From NCBI RefSeq assembly GCF_900112695.1, contig NZ_FOMT01000003.1, positions 1 through 64,000 of the forward strand: a stretch of 64,000 bases of DNA. The letters run 5' to 3'. A program made the translations under genes and the position numbers. Source of the DNA: Paenibacillus catalpae (GTDB taxonomy: Bacteria > Bacillota > Bacilli > Paenibacillales > Paenibacillaceae). Under the pieces are notes generated by a model that worked only from the letters and a program-made list of their open reading frames with translations, ran no database searches and had not been told where the DNA came from. Below are positions 7,263-15,713 of the stretch, piece by piece. Within the stretch, counting starts at the first letter, position 1. The number at the start of each line of letters is the position of its first letter.

Positions 7263-8807
7263 ATGAACGTTGAATCATCAAATGCGCAAGGCGCTATTTA
7301 TTATATTTTTGGAGCGACAGGCGATTTGGCGAAGCGCAAGTTGTTTCCTGCCCTGTTTAGCTTATATAAAGAAGGAAAACTGTCTGAAAATTTCGCCGTT
7401 GTAGGTCTCGCCCGCAGAGAGCGTACCAACGAGCAGTTCCGCGCCGATTTGTATGAATCGATCGTAGAATTCTGCCGTTATAAAGCAGATGATGTAGAGC
7501 TCTGGAACCGTTTCGCGGAGCATTTCGAATATATGCCGCTTGATATTAATAATGTGGAAGCATTCCGCGGTCTGGCTACCCTGTCGGAACAACTGGATGC
7601 GAAGTTCAATATCCCGGGCAACCGTTTGTTCTACCTGGCACTTGCTCCATCCCTGTTCGGCCCTGTATCGTTCAGCCTGCGCGACGGCGGACTGCTGGAA
7701 TCGAAAGGCTGGAACCGCGTTGTTATCGAGAAGCCATTCGGTTACGATCTGGAATCGGCACAAAAGCTTAATGATCAAATTACGCAAGTATTTAAAGAAG
7801 AAGAAATCTACCGTATTGACCACTACCTCGGCAAAGAGATGGTGCAAAATATTCAAGTGATTCGTTTCGCGAACGCGTTTTTTGAACCGCTGTGGAACAA
7901 TAACCATATCGCAAACGTGCAAATCACGCTGTCCGAAACCGTTGGAGTAGAAGAGCGCGGCGGTTACTACGATAAATCAGGTGCCCTCCGCGACATGGGT
8001 CAAAACCATATGCTGCAAATGCTGACGATGATTGCAATGGAGCCGCCTAGCCGTCTGCATGGCGAGGATATTCGCGATGAGAAGGTAAAAGTACTTCGTT
8101 CCCTTCGTCCATATAGCTCGAGCGATGTTGTGCGCAGCCAGGTTGTTCGCGGTCAATACAGCGAAGGCTCCGTAAAAGGGAAGGACCTCCCTGGTTACCG
8201 TCAAGAGGATTCGGTCGCCGAGAACTCCACGACTGAAACTTACTTTGCGGCTAAGCTCGCTGTTGATAATTTCCGCTGGGCGGGTGTACCGTTCTATATC
8301 CGTACAGGCAAACGCCTCCCGGTTAAAACAACGGAAGTGGTGATCGAATTCAAATCGATGCCGCAAAACGTCTTGTTCGCACAACGTCATGATCTGCAGC
8401 CTAACCTGCTTGTTATCCGCGTTAACCCGATGGAAGGCATCTATATTAAAGTAAATGCCAAAACACCGGGCGAAGATAATTCGGTACAGCCGGTAAACAT
8501 GGAATTCTGCCAAAGCTGTCAAATCGGCATCAACACGCCGGAAGCTTACGAGCGCCTGATCCATGATGCGGTTCGGGGCGACTCCACATACTTTACTCGT
8601 TGGGATGAAGTTGCTCAAGCATGGGAGTTTGTTGACCGAATTGCTGCTGCATGGCGTGAAGGTTCGTCGGACCTGCAGCATTATCCGGCAGGCTCTTGGG
8701 GGCCGGAGAAAGCAGATCAGCTGCTGGCACAAGACGGCTTCAAATGGTGGCCGGTTAACGGGCAAGAAGAAGACAATGTCATTTGGGTTTCAAATAGCGG
8801 CAAGTAA
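7263..8807 (+). CDS. zwf: Glucose-6-phosphate 1-dehydrogenase
   Basis: A 514-residue, full-length enzyme that oxidises glucose 6-phosphate to 6-phosphogluconolactone with NADP, the entry to the oxidative pentose phosphate pathway. The N-terminal dinucleotide fold has FGATGDLAKRKLFPAL, and the active-site signature RIDHYLGKEMVQN lies near residue 183 with its catalytic His region. GAGGGAA precedes the ATG. It is apparently monocistronic, or leads the cyclase gene 50 nt downstream. Confidence 0.97.
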   Translation: MNVESSNAQGAIYYIFGATGDLAKRKLFPALFSLYKEGKLSENFAVVGLARRERTNEQFRADLYESIVEFCRYKADDVELWNRFAEHFEYMPLDINNVEAFRGLATLSEQLDAKFNIPGNRLFYLALAPSLFGPVSFSLRDGGLLESKGWNRVVIEKPFGYDLESAQKLNDQITQVFKEEEIYRIDHYLGKEMVQNIQVIRFANAFFEPLWNNNHIANVQITLSETVGVEERGGYYDKSGALRDMGQNHMLQMLTMIAMEPPSRLHGEDIRDEKVKVLRSLRPYSSSDVVRSQVVRGQYSEGSVKGKDLPGYRQEDSVAENSTTETYFAAKLAVDNFRWAGVPFYIRTGKRLPVKTTEVVIEFKSMPQNVLFAQRHDLQPNLLVIRVNPMEGIYIKVNAKTPGEDNSVQPVNMEFCQSCQIGINTPEAYERLIHDAVRGDSTYFTRWDEVAQAWEFVDRIAAAWREGSSDLQHYPAGSWGPEKADQLLAQDGFKWWPVNGQEEDNVIWVSNSGK

Positions 8808-8857
8808 GCGATCGCTTGGGTGATCAAAGCACAGCGCTGACGGAGGGATATACCTTT

Positions 8858-9481
8858 ATGTTTAAGGTTTACGATATTTCGATGACAATCGAAGAGGGTA
8901 TGCAAGTATGGGGCAACCATGAAGGTAAGCAGCCTCATATTAACTCTCAGCCTACCTCTCCAGACGGCGTTAATGAATCGCGCATTGATATGGATGTCCA
9001 TTGCGGCACCCATGTCGATGCGCCTCTGCATATGTTGGAGGATGGCGAAACAATCGAGACGCTTGGTCTTGAAGAGCTCGTGGGCAATGCCCGGGTTTTG
9101 GATTTCACAGAGGTAAAGGACAGCATCACAAGAGAAGATCTGGAGAAACAGGGCCTGCAAAAGGGCGAGTTCATCCTTGTGAAGACGAGTAACTCCTACA
9201 CGGATACTTTTGCTTCCGATTTCGTATTCTTAAGAGAAGACGGGGCCCGTTATCTCGTAGAGGTAGGGGTGCGCGGTATTGGTACGGACGGACTCGGGAT
9301 TGAAAGATCCCAACCGGAGTATCCGACACATCGGACGCTGTTCCGCAACAATGTTATTATTGTAGAAGGTCTTCGCCTGAAGGAAGTGCCGCCAGGCTCT
9401 TATTTCATGGTGATCGCACCTTTGAAATTGACCGGTATTGAAGCTGCGCCAGCGCGTGCGCTGCTAATCGGGAATGGATAA
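8858..9481 (+). CDS. Cyclase family (KynB-like) metal-dependent hydrolase
   Basis: A 207-residue protein of the cyclase/arylformamidase family, with the metal-binding motif HCGTHVDAPLHM near residue 47 and a second conserved GTDGLGIE region. Members hydrolyse N-formylkynurenine, isatin or similar amides; the substrate here is unknown and no other kynurenine genes are nearby. ATG 8858 is chosen because GGAGGGA lies about 9 nt upstream; an in-frame TTG at 8816 lacks a site. Confidence 0.85.
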   Translation: MFKVYDISMTIEEGMQVWGNHEGKQPHINSQPTSPDGVNESRIDMDVHCGTHVDAPLHMLEDGETIETLGLEELVGNARVLDFTEVKDSITREDLEKQGLQKGEFILVKTSNSYTDTFASDFVFLREDGARYLVEVGVRGIGTDGLGIERSQPEYPTHRTLFRNNVIIVEGLRLKEVPPGSYFMVIAPLKLTGIEAAPARALLIGNG

Positions 9482-9520
9482 AGGGGCGTTGCTTCGCGAC
9501 GCCATGAAGGGAAGGCAAGC

Positions 9521-11107
9521 ATGAGCCAAACGTTAAGTAATGAAATTTCACAGGAAGTAGATAAGCGCCGTACATTCGCGATTATCTCCCACCCTGACGC
9601 CGGTAAAACAACATTAACAGAGAAGCTCCTCTTGTTCGGGGGAGCTATTCGTCTTGCGGGATCTGTAAAAGCCCGCAAAGCAAGCCGCCACGCAACATCC
9701 GACTGGATGGAAATCGAGAAGCAGCGTGGTATCTCGGTAACATCCAGTGTGATGCAATTTGATTATCTGGGACACCGGGTTAACATTCTGGATACACCTG
9801 GTCACCAGGACTTCAGCGAAGATACGTACCGTACGCTGACCGCAGCGGATAGCGCGGTCATGCTGATCGACGTTGCAAAAGGCGTCGAGGCGCAGACGAT
9901 CAAGCTGTTCCAGGTCTGCCGCAAACGGGGTATTCCGATCTTCACCTTCATTAACAAGCTGGACCGTGAAGGTCAAAGTCCATTCGAGCTGATGGAAGAG
10001 CTGGAGCGGGTGCTTGGCATCCGTTCGGTGCCTATGAATTGGCCAATCGGTATGGGCCGCGAGCTTTGCGGGGTCTATGACCGGATGAAAAATCAGGTTG
10101 AACTGTTCCAGGGCAATGACCACAACACGATCGAGGTTCGTAAAGTTGATGACTATAATGATCCGGTGATTCGTGAAATGGCCGGAGACTACCTGCATGA
10201 TCAACTCATACAGGACTTGGAGCTGCTAGACGTGGCAGGCGATCCATTCGATTTCGAAAAGGTTCGGGCAGGTGAATTAACACCGATCTTCTTCGGCAGT
10301 GCCGTGAACAACTTCGGGGTTCAAACCTTCCTGGAGAATTTCCTGGAGCTGGCGCCAAAACCGGCTTTGCGGATGAGCACGGACGGACCGGTCGAGCCAA
10401 CGAACGAGAAGTTCTCCGGTTATGTCTTCAAGATTCAAGCAAATATGAACCCGGCCCACCGCGACCGCATCGCATTCCTCCGGATTTGCTCCGGACGTTT
10501 CGAACGCGGCATGAGCGTCCGCCATGTTCGTGCGGGCAAAGACATTAAGCTGTCCCAGCCTCAGCAGTTCCTGGCGCAGGACCGTGATATCGTCGAGACA
10601 GCGTATCCGGGCGATATTATTGGTTTGTTTGACCCGGGGATCTTCCGGATAGGTGATTCCTTGTCGCAAGGCTCCGAGATTGTATTTGACGAGCTGCCGA
10701 CGTTCTCGCCGGAAATCTTCGCAAAAGTTACGGTGAAAAATGCCCTTAAGCATAAGCAATACCAGAAAGGGATCGACCAGCTGACTGAGGAAGGCACGAT
10801 TCAGGTGTTCCATTCTGCAAGCGGGTTTGACGAGACGATTCTTGGCGTAGTAGGCCACCTGCAGTTCGAGGTGTTTGAATACCGGATGAAGGGTGAATAC
10901 GGCGTAGATATTCAGCTTCACCGAATGCAGTTCCAATTCGCGCGCTGGATCGTTGACGACAAGATTGATCCTTCGAAGTTCCGGATCAACTCGACGCTTG
11001 TGAAGGACAAAAAAGGCAATTATGTTGTCCTGTTCGAGAATGAATATGCAATGCGTACAGCGATGGATAAGAATCCAACGATGAAATTCCTGGAGACAGC
11101 TCCATAA
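9521..11107 (+). CDS. prfC: Peptide chain release factor 3
   Basis: A 528-residue translational GTPase that recycles RF1 and RF2 from the ribosome after termination. Visible motifs are the P-loop SHPDAGKTTLTEKLL, switch II DTPGHQDFSEDTYR and G4 FINKLDREG, with the length expected for RF3. It lies 40 nt after the cyclase gene and ends at a strong terminator. Confidence 0.97.
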   Translation: MSQTLSNEISQEVDKRRTFAIISHPDAGKTTLTEKLLLFGGAIRLAGSVKARKASRHATSDWMEIEKQRGISVTSSVMQFDYLGHRVNILDTPGHQDFSEDTYRTLTAADSAVMLIDVAKGVEAQTIKLFQVCRKRGIPIFTFINKLDREGQSPFELMEELERVLGIRSVPMNWPIGMGRELCGVYDRMKNQVELFQGNDHNTIEVRKVDDYNDPVIREMAGDYLHDQLIQDLELLDVAGDPFDFEKVRAGELTPIFFGSAVNNFGVQTFLENFLELAPKPALRMSTDGPVEPTNEKFSGYVFKIQANMNPAHRDRIAFLRICSGRFERGMSVRHVRAGKDIKLSQPQQFLAQDRDIVETAYPGDIIGLFDPGIFRIGDSLSQGSEIVFDELPTFSPEIFAKVTVKNALKHKQYQKGIDQLTEEGTIQVFHSASGFDETILGVVGHLQFEVFEYRMKGEYGVDIQLHRMQFQFARWIVDDKIDPSKFRINSTLVKDKKGNYVVLFENEYAMRTAMDKNPTMKFLETAP

Positions 11108-11123
11108 GCGGAATAGAGATAAG

Positions 11124-11158
11124 AAAATCCCCTGATCACTTGAGATCAGGGGATTTTT
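11124..11158 (+). terminator. Terminator of prfC
   Basis: AATCCCCTGATC pairs with GATCAGGGGATT around a short loop, followed by T residues. It begins 17 nt after the prfC stop. Confidence 0.9.
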
Positions 11159-11162
11159 GTTG

Positions 11163-11395
11163 TTATTTTCGATGCATGATGATCTGCACCAGAAGCTCCT
11201 CTTCAACTTCTTTGTTGCATTCTCTGACATGCGGTAGACCAGGAAGAGATCTACAATGATCCAGATGGTCGAGACGAACAAGGCAATGGCAGGCACTGCA
11301 AACAAGATAATGCCGAGAACCTGAAAGACAGTTTGCTCGGATCCCGAAGCAATAGCGAAGAAGTTTAGACTAACAGCTAAAGTATAGAGGCTCTG
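11163..11395 (-). pseudogene. Frameshifted, 5'-truncated TM2-domain membrane protein
   Basis: On the minus strand a frame reads VLGIILFAVPAIALF, then STIWIIVDLFLV, the signature of the second TM2 helix. Just after this, near 11221-11226, the expected continuation (HVRECNKEVEEELLVQII, ending at a stop at 11163-11165) is in another frame, consistent with a small insertion. Upstream of the helix the frame is open only to a stop near 11397, has no usable start and lacks the first TM2 helix intact. The gene therefore looks dead. TM2 proteins are small two-helix membrane proteins of unknown function. Confidence 0.55.
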
Positions 11396-11454
11396 TAAAA
11401 TTCATACAACCCTAACTTTTATGAAATAAAAGGGAATTTTATTGGCTTATCCGG

Positions 11455-11483
11455 TTGACGGAACAGCGCTTTCATGCCATAAT
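11455..11483 (+). promoter_or_regulatory. Sigma-A-type promoter of the LacI-led operon
   Basis: -35 TTGACG (11455-11460), 17-nt spacer, -10 CATAAT (11478-11483). It is directly followed by an operator-like dyad, fitting autoregulation by the downstream LacI protein. Confidence 0.75.
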
Positions 11484-11497
11484 GTACGCGTGTACAT
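11482..11497. promoter_or_regulatory. Candidate LacI-family operator
   Basis: ATGTACGCGTGTACAT is a near-perfect palindrome with a central CG, typical of LacI-family operators. It overlaps the end of the -10 box at 11478-11483, where a bound repressor would block initiation. Confidence 0.65.
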
Positions 11498-11567
11498 TAC
11501 TTATTGAAGATGAATGACAGCAGCAGAGTTGTCTTATGATTAACGCATTAACAGGAGGCTGTCGACT

Positions 11568-12572
11568 ATCAGCAGGAAAGAAGTAGCGAAGCTGGCGGGT
11601 GTATCGGAAGCAACGGTATCCCGGGTACTAAACAATGTAGGGCCAATCAAGGAAGAGACTCGATTACGCGTGCTGGAAGCGGCGAGGGAGCTTGGTTATG
11701 TACCTAATGCGCTGGCGCAGCGTTTTGCCAGGAGGAAAAGCGGGAACGTTGGCGTTATTCTTCCGTTTGTTCCGAAGGTGCATCTGTTCTCGACGTATTA
11801 CTTCGCCGAAATTTTAAGCGGCATAGGCGAGGCGGCGAAAGCCTGCAACTATGATCTGCTCCTGATTTTCCGGGAGCCGGACAGCCCGAGGGATTATGCC
11901 AAGCTGTTCCGGACGCAGAAGGTGGATGCCTGTATCGTTCTTGGCGCGCAAAATGTAGCCGAAGAGCGTGCGGCATTAGCTGAGCTTCAGGAGGAAGGTT
12001 ATCCGTTTTGCCTGGTGAATCAACGCTTTGACGAGGAAGGTTATTTAACCGTTGATGCTGATCATGAGTCAGGCAGCTATACGGCTGTGCAGCATCTGAT
12101 TGCAAGCGGCTTCAAGCGCATTGCCTTCCTGAATGGACCTGGCGCGTTCTCAAGCAGCGGAGACCGGCTTGCCGGCTATGAGCGTGCGCTGGCAGAGGCG
12201 GGCATTCCACTCTCGGAAGAGAGAATCTTCACCGGCAATTACAGCAGGAAGAGTGGATTCGAAGCAGCGGAACGGATGGCTGAACGCATCAAGAACAAGG
12301 CAATCGACGCGGTTTTTGCGGCTAATGACCGGATGGCGATTGGGTTGATGGACGGCCTTCGGGAACACGGCTTGGAAGCAGGCAAGGATTACGGGCTGAT
12401 CGGTTACGATGATTCGGACAGCTCCAGAATCGTTAGTCCAAAGCTGTCGACGGTATCGGTTCCTTTTTACGAGATGGGCCGCAGGGCAGCAATGAAGCTG
12501 CTTGCAACGGAATCCGAAGAGATGGAGAATACGATTCTTCCTGTTCAGTTACTTAAGCGAGAAACCACATAA
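11568..12572 (+). CDS. LacI family transcriptional regulator, non-canonical start
   Basis: A LacI helix-turn-helix (ISRKEVAKLAGVSEATVSRV) is followed by a full periplasmic-binding-type ligand domain with typical DGL, NQRFDEEG and VSVPFYEMGRRA motifs. The HTH is encoded upstream of the first canonical start (GTG 11670), which would remove it. AGGAGG at 11553-11558 is 9 nt from an in-frame ATC at 11568 that encodes the expected start position; CTG 11559 abuts the ribosome site. The reading frame opens only after a TAA at 11541. ATC initiation is therefore my preferred reading, with a sequencing error as the alternative. It leads an operon with two dehydrogenases and ThuA. Confidence 0.8.
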   Translation: MSRKEVAKLAGVSEATVSRVLNNVGPIKEETRLRVLEAARELGYVPNALAQRFARRKSGNVGVILPFVPKVHLFSTYYFAEILSGIGEAAKACNYDLLLIFREPDSPRDYAKLFRTQKVDACIVLGAQNVAEERAALAELQEEGYPFCLVNQRFDEEGYLTVDADHESGSYTAVQHLIASGFKRIAFLNGPGAFSSSGDRLAGYERALAEAGIPLSEERIFTGNYSRKSGFEAAERMAERIKNKAIDAVFAANDRMAIGLMDGLREHGLEAGKDYGLIGYDDSDSSRIVSPKLSTVSVPFYEMGRRAAMKLLATESEEMENTILPVQLLKRETT

Positions 12573-12600
12573 ACACTCATTGAGAGGCGGTTGTGAAAGA

Positions 12601-13770
12601 ATGAGCAAACTTCGTGTCGGAATGGTTGGCTATAAATTTATGGGTAAAGCACACAGCAATGCGTACCGCGCGCTGCCAATGTTTTTCCCCGAAACGGCGG
12701 TTCTGCCGGAAATGACGGCGATCTGCGGCCGTGATCCGGTAGGACTAGAGAAAGCTCGTGCGCAGTTCGGATGGCAAAGTGGCGAAACGGATTGGCGCAA
12801 GCTGGTTGCGCGCGAAGATATCGACCTGATTGATATTAACGCACCTAGTGATGCCCATAAGGAAATCACGATTGCTGCAGCGAAAGCGGGCAAGCACCTG
12901 TTCTGCGAGAAGCCGCTTGCGCTGACCCTGGAGGATGCCAATGAAATGCTGGTTGAAGCGGAAAAAGCGGGCGTGAAGCATATGGTTGGCTTCAACTATC
13001 GTTTTGCACCGGCTGTGCAGCTGGCGAAGAAGCTCATCTCGGAAGGACGCATCGGTAAAATCCATCATTTCCGCGCGGTATTCCTGCAGGACTGGATTCT
13101 TGATCCGGAATTCCCGCTTGTATGGCGTCTGAAGAAGGAAATTGCGGGTTCCGGCTCGCATGGCGACCTTGGCGCTCACTTGATTGATATGGCTCGTTTC
13201 CTCGTAGGCGAGTTCAAGGAAGTTATCGGGATGGAAGAGACGTTCGTGAAAGAGCGTCCGATCTCCGAGTCGATGACAGGGCTTAGCGCAACGAAGAGCA
13301 GCGATGATGCGCCTCGCGGCGAAGTAACGGTTGATGATGCCACGTTGTTCCTGACCCGATTCGAAAATGGTGCGCTCGGCAGCTTCGAGGCTACCCGCTT
13401 TGCGGCAGGCCACCGTTGTACGAATGCTTTCGAGATTAACGGCAGCAAAGGCAGCATCAAGTTCGACTTCGAACGGATGAATGAGCTGCAGGTGTACTTC
13501 ACAGATGACGCAGAAGATGTACAAGGCTTCCGCCGCGTACTGGCAACGGATGCTTCCCATGCTTACATGGATGCTTGGTGGCCGGCTGGTCATACGATCG
13601 GCTACGAGCATACTTTCACGCATGAGGTTCATGAGCTGATGACGGCTATCGCGGAAGACCGCCAGCCGGTGCCAAACTTCCATGACGGCGTGAGATGCCA
13701 AGAGGTGCTTGTTGCGGTTGAACGTTCAATTGCGGAACGCCGCTGGGTTGCTTTGAAAGAATTTCAATAA
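12601..13770 (+). CDS. Gfo/Idh/MocA family oxidoreductase
   Basis: A 389-residue NAD(P)-dependent sugar dehydrogenase. The Rossmann start is RVGMVGYKFMGKAHSNAYRA, and the CEKPLAL motif near residue 104 carries the conserved catalytic Lys. A large C-terminal substrate domain contains GDLGAHLIDMARFLVGE. ATG 12601 follows GAGAGG, 28 nt after the lacI stop. With the ThuA protein and the dehydrogenase at 14489 it probably oxidises or epimerises a sugar or inositol derivative; the substrate is unknown. Confidence 0.9.
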   Translation: MSKLRVGMVGYKFMGKAHSNAYRALPMFFPETAVLPEMTAICGRDPVGLEKARAQFGWQSGETDWRKLVAREDIDLIDINAPSDAHKEITIAAAKAGKHLFCEKPLALTLEDANEMLVEAEKAGVKHMVGFNYRFAPAVQLAKKLISEGRIGKIHHFRAVFLQDWILDPEFPLVWRLKKEIAGSGSHGDLGAHLIDMARFLVGEFKEVIGMEETFVKERPISESMTGLSATKSSDDAPRGEVTVDDATLFLTRFENGALGSFEATRFAAGHRCTNAFEINGSKGSIKFDFERMNELQVYFTDDAEDVQGFRRVLATDASHAYMDAWWPAGHTIGYEHTFTHEVHELMTAIAEDRQPVPNFHDGVRCQEVLVAVERSIAERRWVALKEFQ

Positions 13771-13800
13771 TTCCGCTAGCAGAGGAGATTAACGAAGACG

Positions 13801-14496
13801 ATGAGAAAAGCGCTAATCGTATGGGGCGGCTGGGACGGACATCAGCCGAAGGAAGTTGCGGGGATTTTTCAAGAGGTGCTGGTGAAGGAAGGCTTCGAAG
13901 TTGAAGTATCGGATACGCTGGATGCATTTGCGGACGGGGAGAAGCTGAAGGGCCTTGATCTGATCGTGCCGATCTGGACGATGGATAAGATCAAACCGGA
14001 ATATGTGCAGAATGTATCAGAGGCCGTTCAAAGCGGCGTTGGACTTGCAGGCTGCCATGGCGGCATGTGTGATGCTTTCCGGGAAAACGTAGACTGGCAG
14101 TTCATGACCGGCGGCCAATGGGTGGCGCATCCGGGTAATGACGGCACGAATTATGTCGTTAACATTAAGCATAGCTCCAGCCCGCTGACACAAGACATCG
14201 AAGATTTTGAAGTAAGCACCGAACAGTACTACTTGCATGTGGATCCTGCGGTTGAAGTGCTGGCAACAACCCGGTTCCCGGTTGTCACAGGCCCACATTC
14301 GCTGAATAAAGCGGTAGATATGCCGGTAGCCTGGACGAAGCGCTGGGGCGTAGGGCGCGTGTATTATAACTCGCTTGGCCATCAAGCCAACATTATCGAT
14401 ATCCCGGTTGTAAAAGAAATGATGCGCCGAGGCTTCGTCTGGTGCGCGGAAGGAAAAACAGCAGCGGTAAACGGAGGGACTCACGCTCATGCATAA
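13801..14496 (+). CDS. ThuA domain protein
   Basis: A 231-residue protein with the glutamine-amidotransferase-like ThuA fold: start ALIVWGGWDGHQP, the GLAGCHGGMCDAF elbow near residue 82, and a C-terminal VYYNSLGHQAN segment. ThuA proteins are linked to disaccharide (for example trehalose or sucrose) catabolism next to Gfo/Idh/MocA dehydrogenases; their biochemical role is poorly defined. It overlaps the next gene by 8 nt. Confidence 0.9.
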   Translation: MRKALIVWGGWDGHQPKEVAGIFQEVLVKEGFEVEVSDTLDAFADGEKLKGLDLIVPIWTMDKIKPEYVQNVSEAVQSGVGLAGCHGGMCDAFRENVDWQFMTGGQWVAHPGNDGTNYVVNIKHSSSPLTQDIEDFEVSTEQYYLHVDPAVEVLATTRFPVVTGPHSLNKAVDMPVAWTKRWGVGRVYYNSLGHQANIIDIPVVKEMMRRGFVWCAEGKTAAVNGGTHAHA

Positions 14497-15589
14497 GCTA
14501 AAGGTCGGCGTTATCGGAACAGGCAACATCAGCAGTGCGTATTTGAACAATGGTACGAAGTTTGACTCGATGGAAATTGTTGCTTGCGCGGATCTCGATG
14601 TTGATCGGGCTAAAGCAAAAGCAGAGGAATTTGGTATCCGTGGCTGCTCCGTAGAAGAACTGCTCGCTGATCCGGAGATCGGGATGGTCATTAACCTGAC
14701 GATTCCGCAGGCCCACGCAGCCGTATGTCTGCAGGCGCTTGAAGCCGGCAAGCATGTCTATGTAGAGAAGCCATTTACGGTTACCCGTGAAGAAGCGCAG
14801 CAGGTGCTTGAGCTTGCGGCGCGCAAGGGACTGCTCGTCGGCAGTGCACCGGATACCTTCCTTGGAGGCGGAATTCAGACCAGCATTAAGCTGATCGAAG
14901 ACGGCTGGATTGGTACTCCGATTGGAGCAACGGCATTTATGATGTCGGGCGGTCATGAAAGCTGGCACCCGGCACCGGAATTCTATTATCAGAAAGGCGG
15001 CGGCCCAATGTTTGATATGGGTCCGTACTATCTGACAGCGATGGTTGCCATGCTTGGACCAATCAGCCGCGTAACGGGTATGGCCCGCGCTTCGTTCCCT
15101 GAACGGACCATTACAAGCAAGCCGAAGTTCGGTCAAAAAATTCAGGTTGAGGTTCCGACTCATGTTGCAGGCATGATCGAGTTCGCAGCCGGTCCAATCG
15201 GCACCTTGCTCACAAGCTTTGATGTGAAAGGCGGTTCCACTTTGCCTCGTATCGAAGTATACGGCAGCGCCGGAACGTTGCTTGTTCCGGATCCGAATAC
15301 ATTCGGAGGCCCAATCCAGTTCAAACGTGCAGGTTCAAATGAGTGGTCGGACATTCCGCTTGTGTATCCGAATACGGACAACGTGCGTGGACTTGGTGCT
15401 GCTGATCTTGCTAAGGCGGCCCTCACCGGACGCAAAGCGCGACCTAGCGGCGAGCTTGCTTATCATGTGCTTGAAGCGATGCATGGCTTCTTCGATGCAG
15501 CGGAGCAAGGCGCGCATTATACGATGAAGAGCACCTGCGACAAGCCGGCTCCATTCACGCTTGGCCTTCATGCGCATAGCTTGGACTAA
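14489..15589 (+). CDS. Gfo/Idh/MocA family oxidoreductase
   Basis: A 366-residue dehydrogenase with the Rossmann start KVGVIGTGNISSAYLNN, the catalytic VEKPFTVTREEA motif near residue 92, and a GGPMFDMGPYYLTAMVAMLG helix in the C-terminal domain. It is a distant paralogue of the enzyme at 12601 and is translationally coupled to ThuA. A strong terminator follows. Confidence 0.9.
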   Translation: MHKLKVGVIGTGNISSAYLNNGTKFDSMEIVACADLDVDRAKAKAEEFGIRGCSVEELLADPEIGMVINLTIPQAHAAVCLQALEAGKHVYVEKPFTVTREEAQQVLELAARKGLLVGSAPDTFLGGGIQTSIKLIEDGWIGTPIGATAFMMSGGHESWHPAPEFYYQKGGGPMFDMGPYYLTAMVAMLGPISRVTGMARASFPERTITSKPKFGQKIQVEVPTHVAGMIEFAAGPIGTLLTSFDVKGGSTLPRIEVYGSAGTLLVPDPNTFGGPIQFKRAGSNEWSDIPLVYPNTDNVRGLGAADLAKAALTGRKARPSGELAYHVLEAMHGFFDAAEQGAHYTMKSTCDKPAPFTLGLHAHSLD

Positions 15590-15607
15590 TTTATTTATAA
15601 AAATCAC

Positions 15608-15640
15608 ACAGGCTGGCGGGTATCCGCCGGCTTGTTTTTT
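15608..15640 (+). terminator. Terminator of the LacI-ThuA operon
   Basis: ACAGGCTGGCGG pairs with CCGCCGGCTTGT around a short loop, followed by T residues. Confidence 0.85.
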
Positions 15641-15713
15641 CTGTTCTAACCTCTTATGAATGGTGTTAAAATATGGTATCGTGTGGGAAGAAGCATGAAA
15701 GGGGAAATGCCTG

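Noticed and set aside
10277-11305. 342-codon minus-strand frame opposite prfC
   Set aside because: Most of it is the antisense shadow of prfC; only its first part reflects the TM2 pseudogene.
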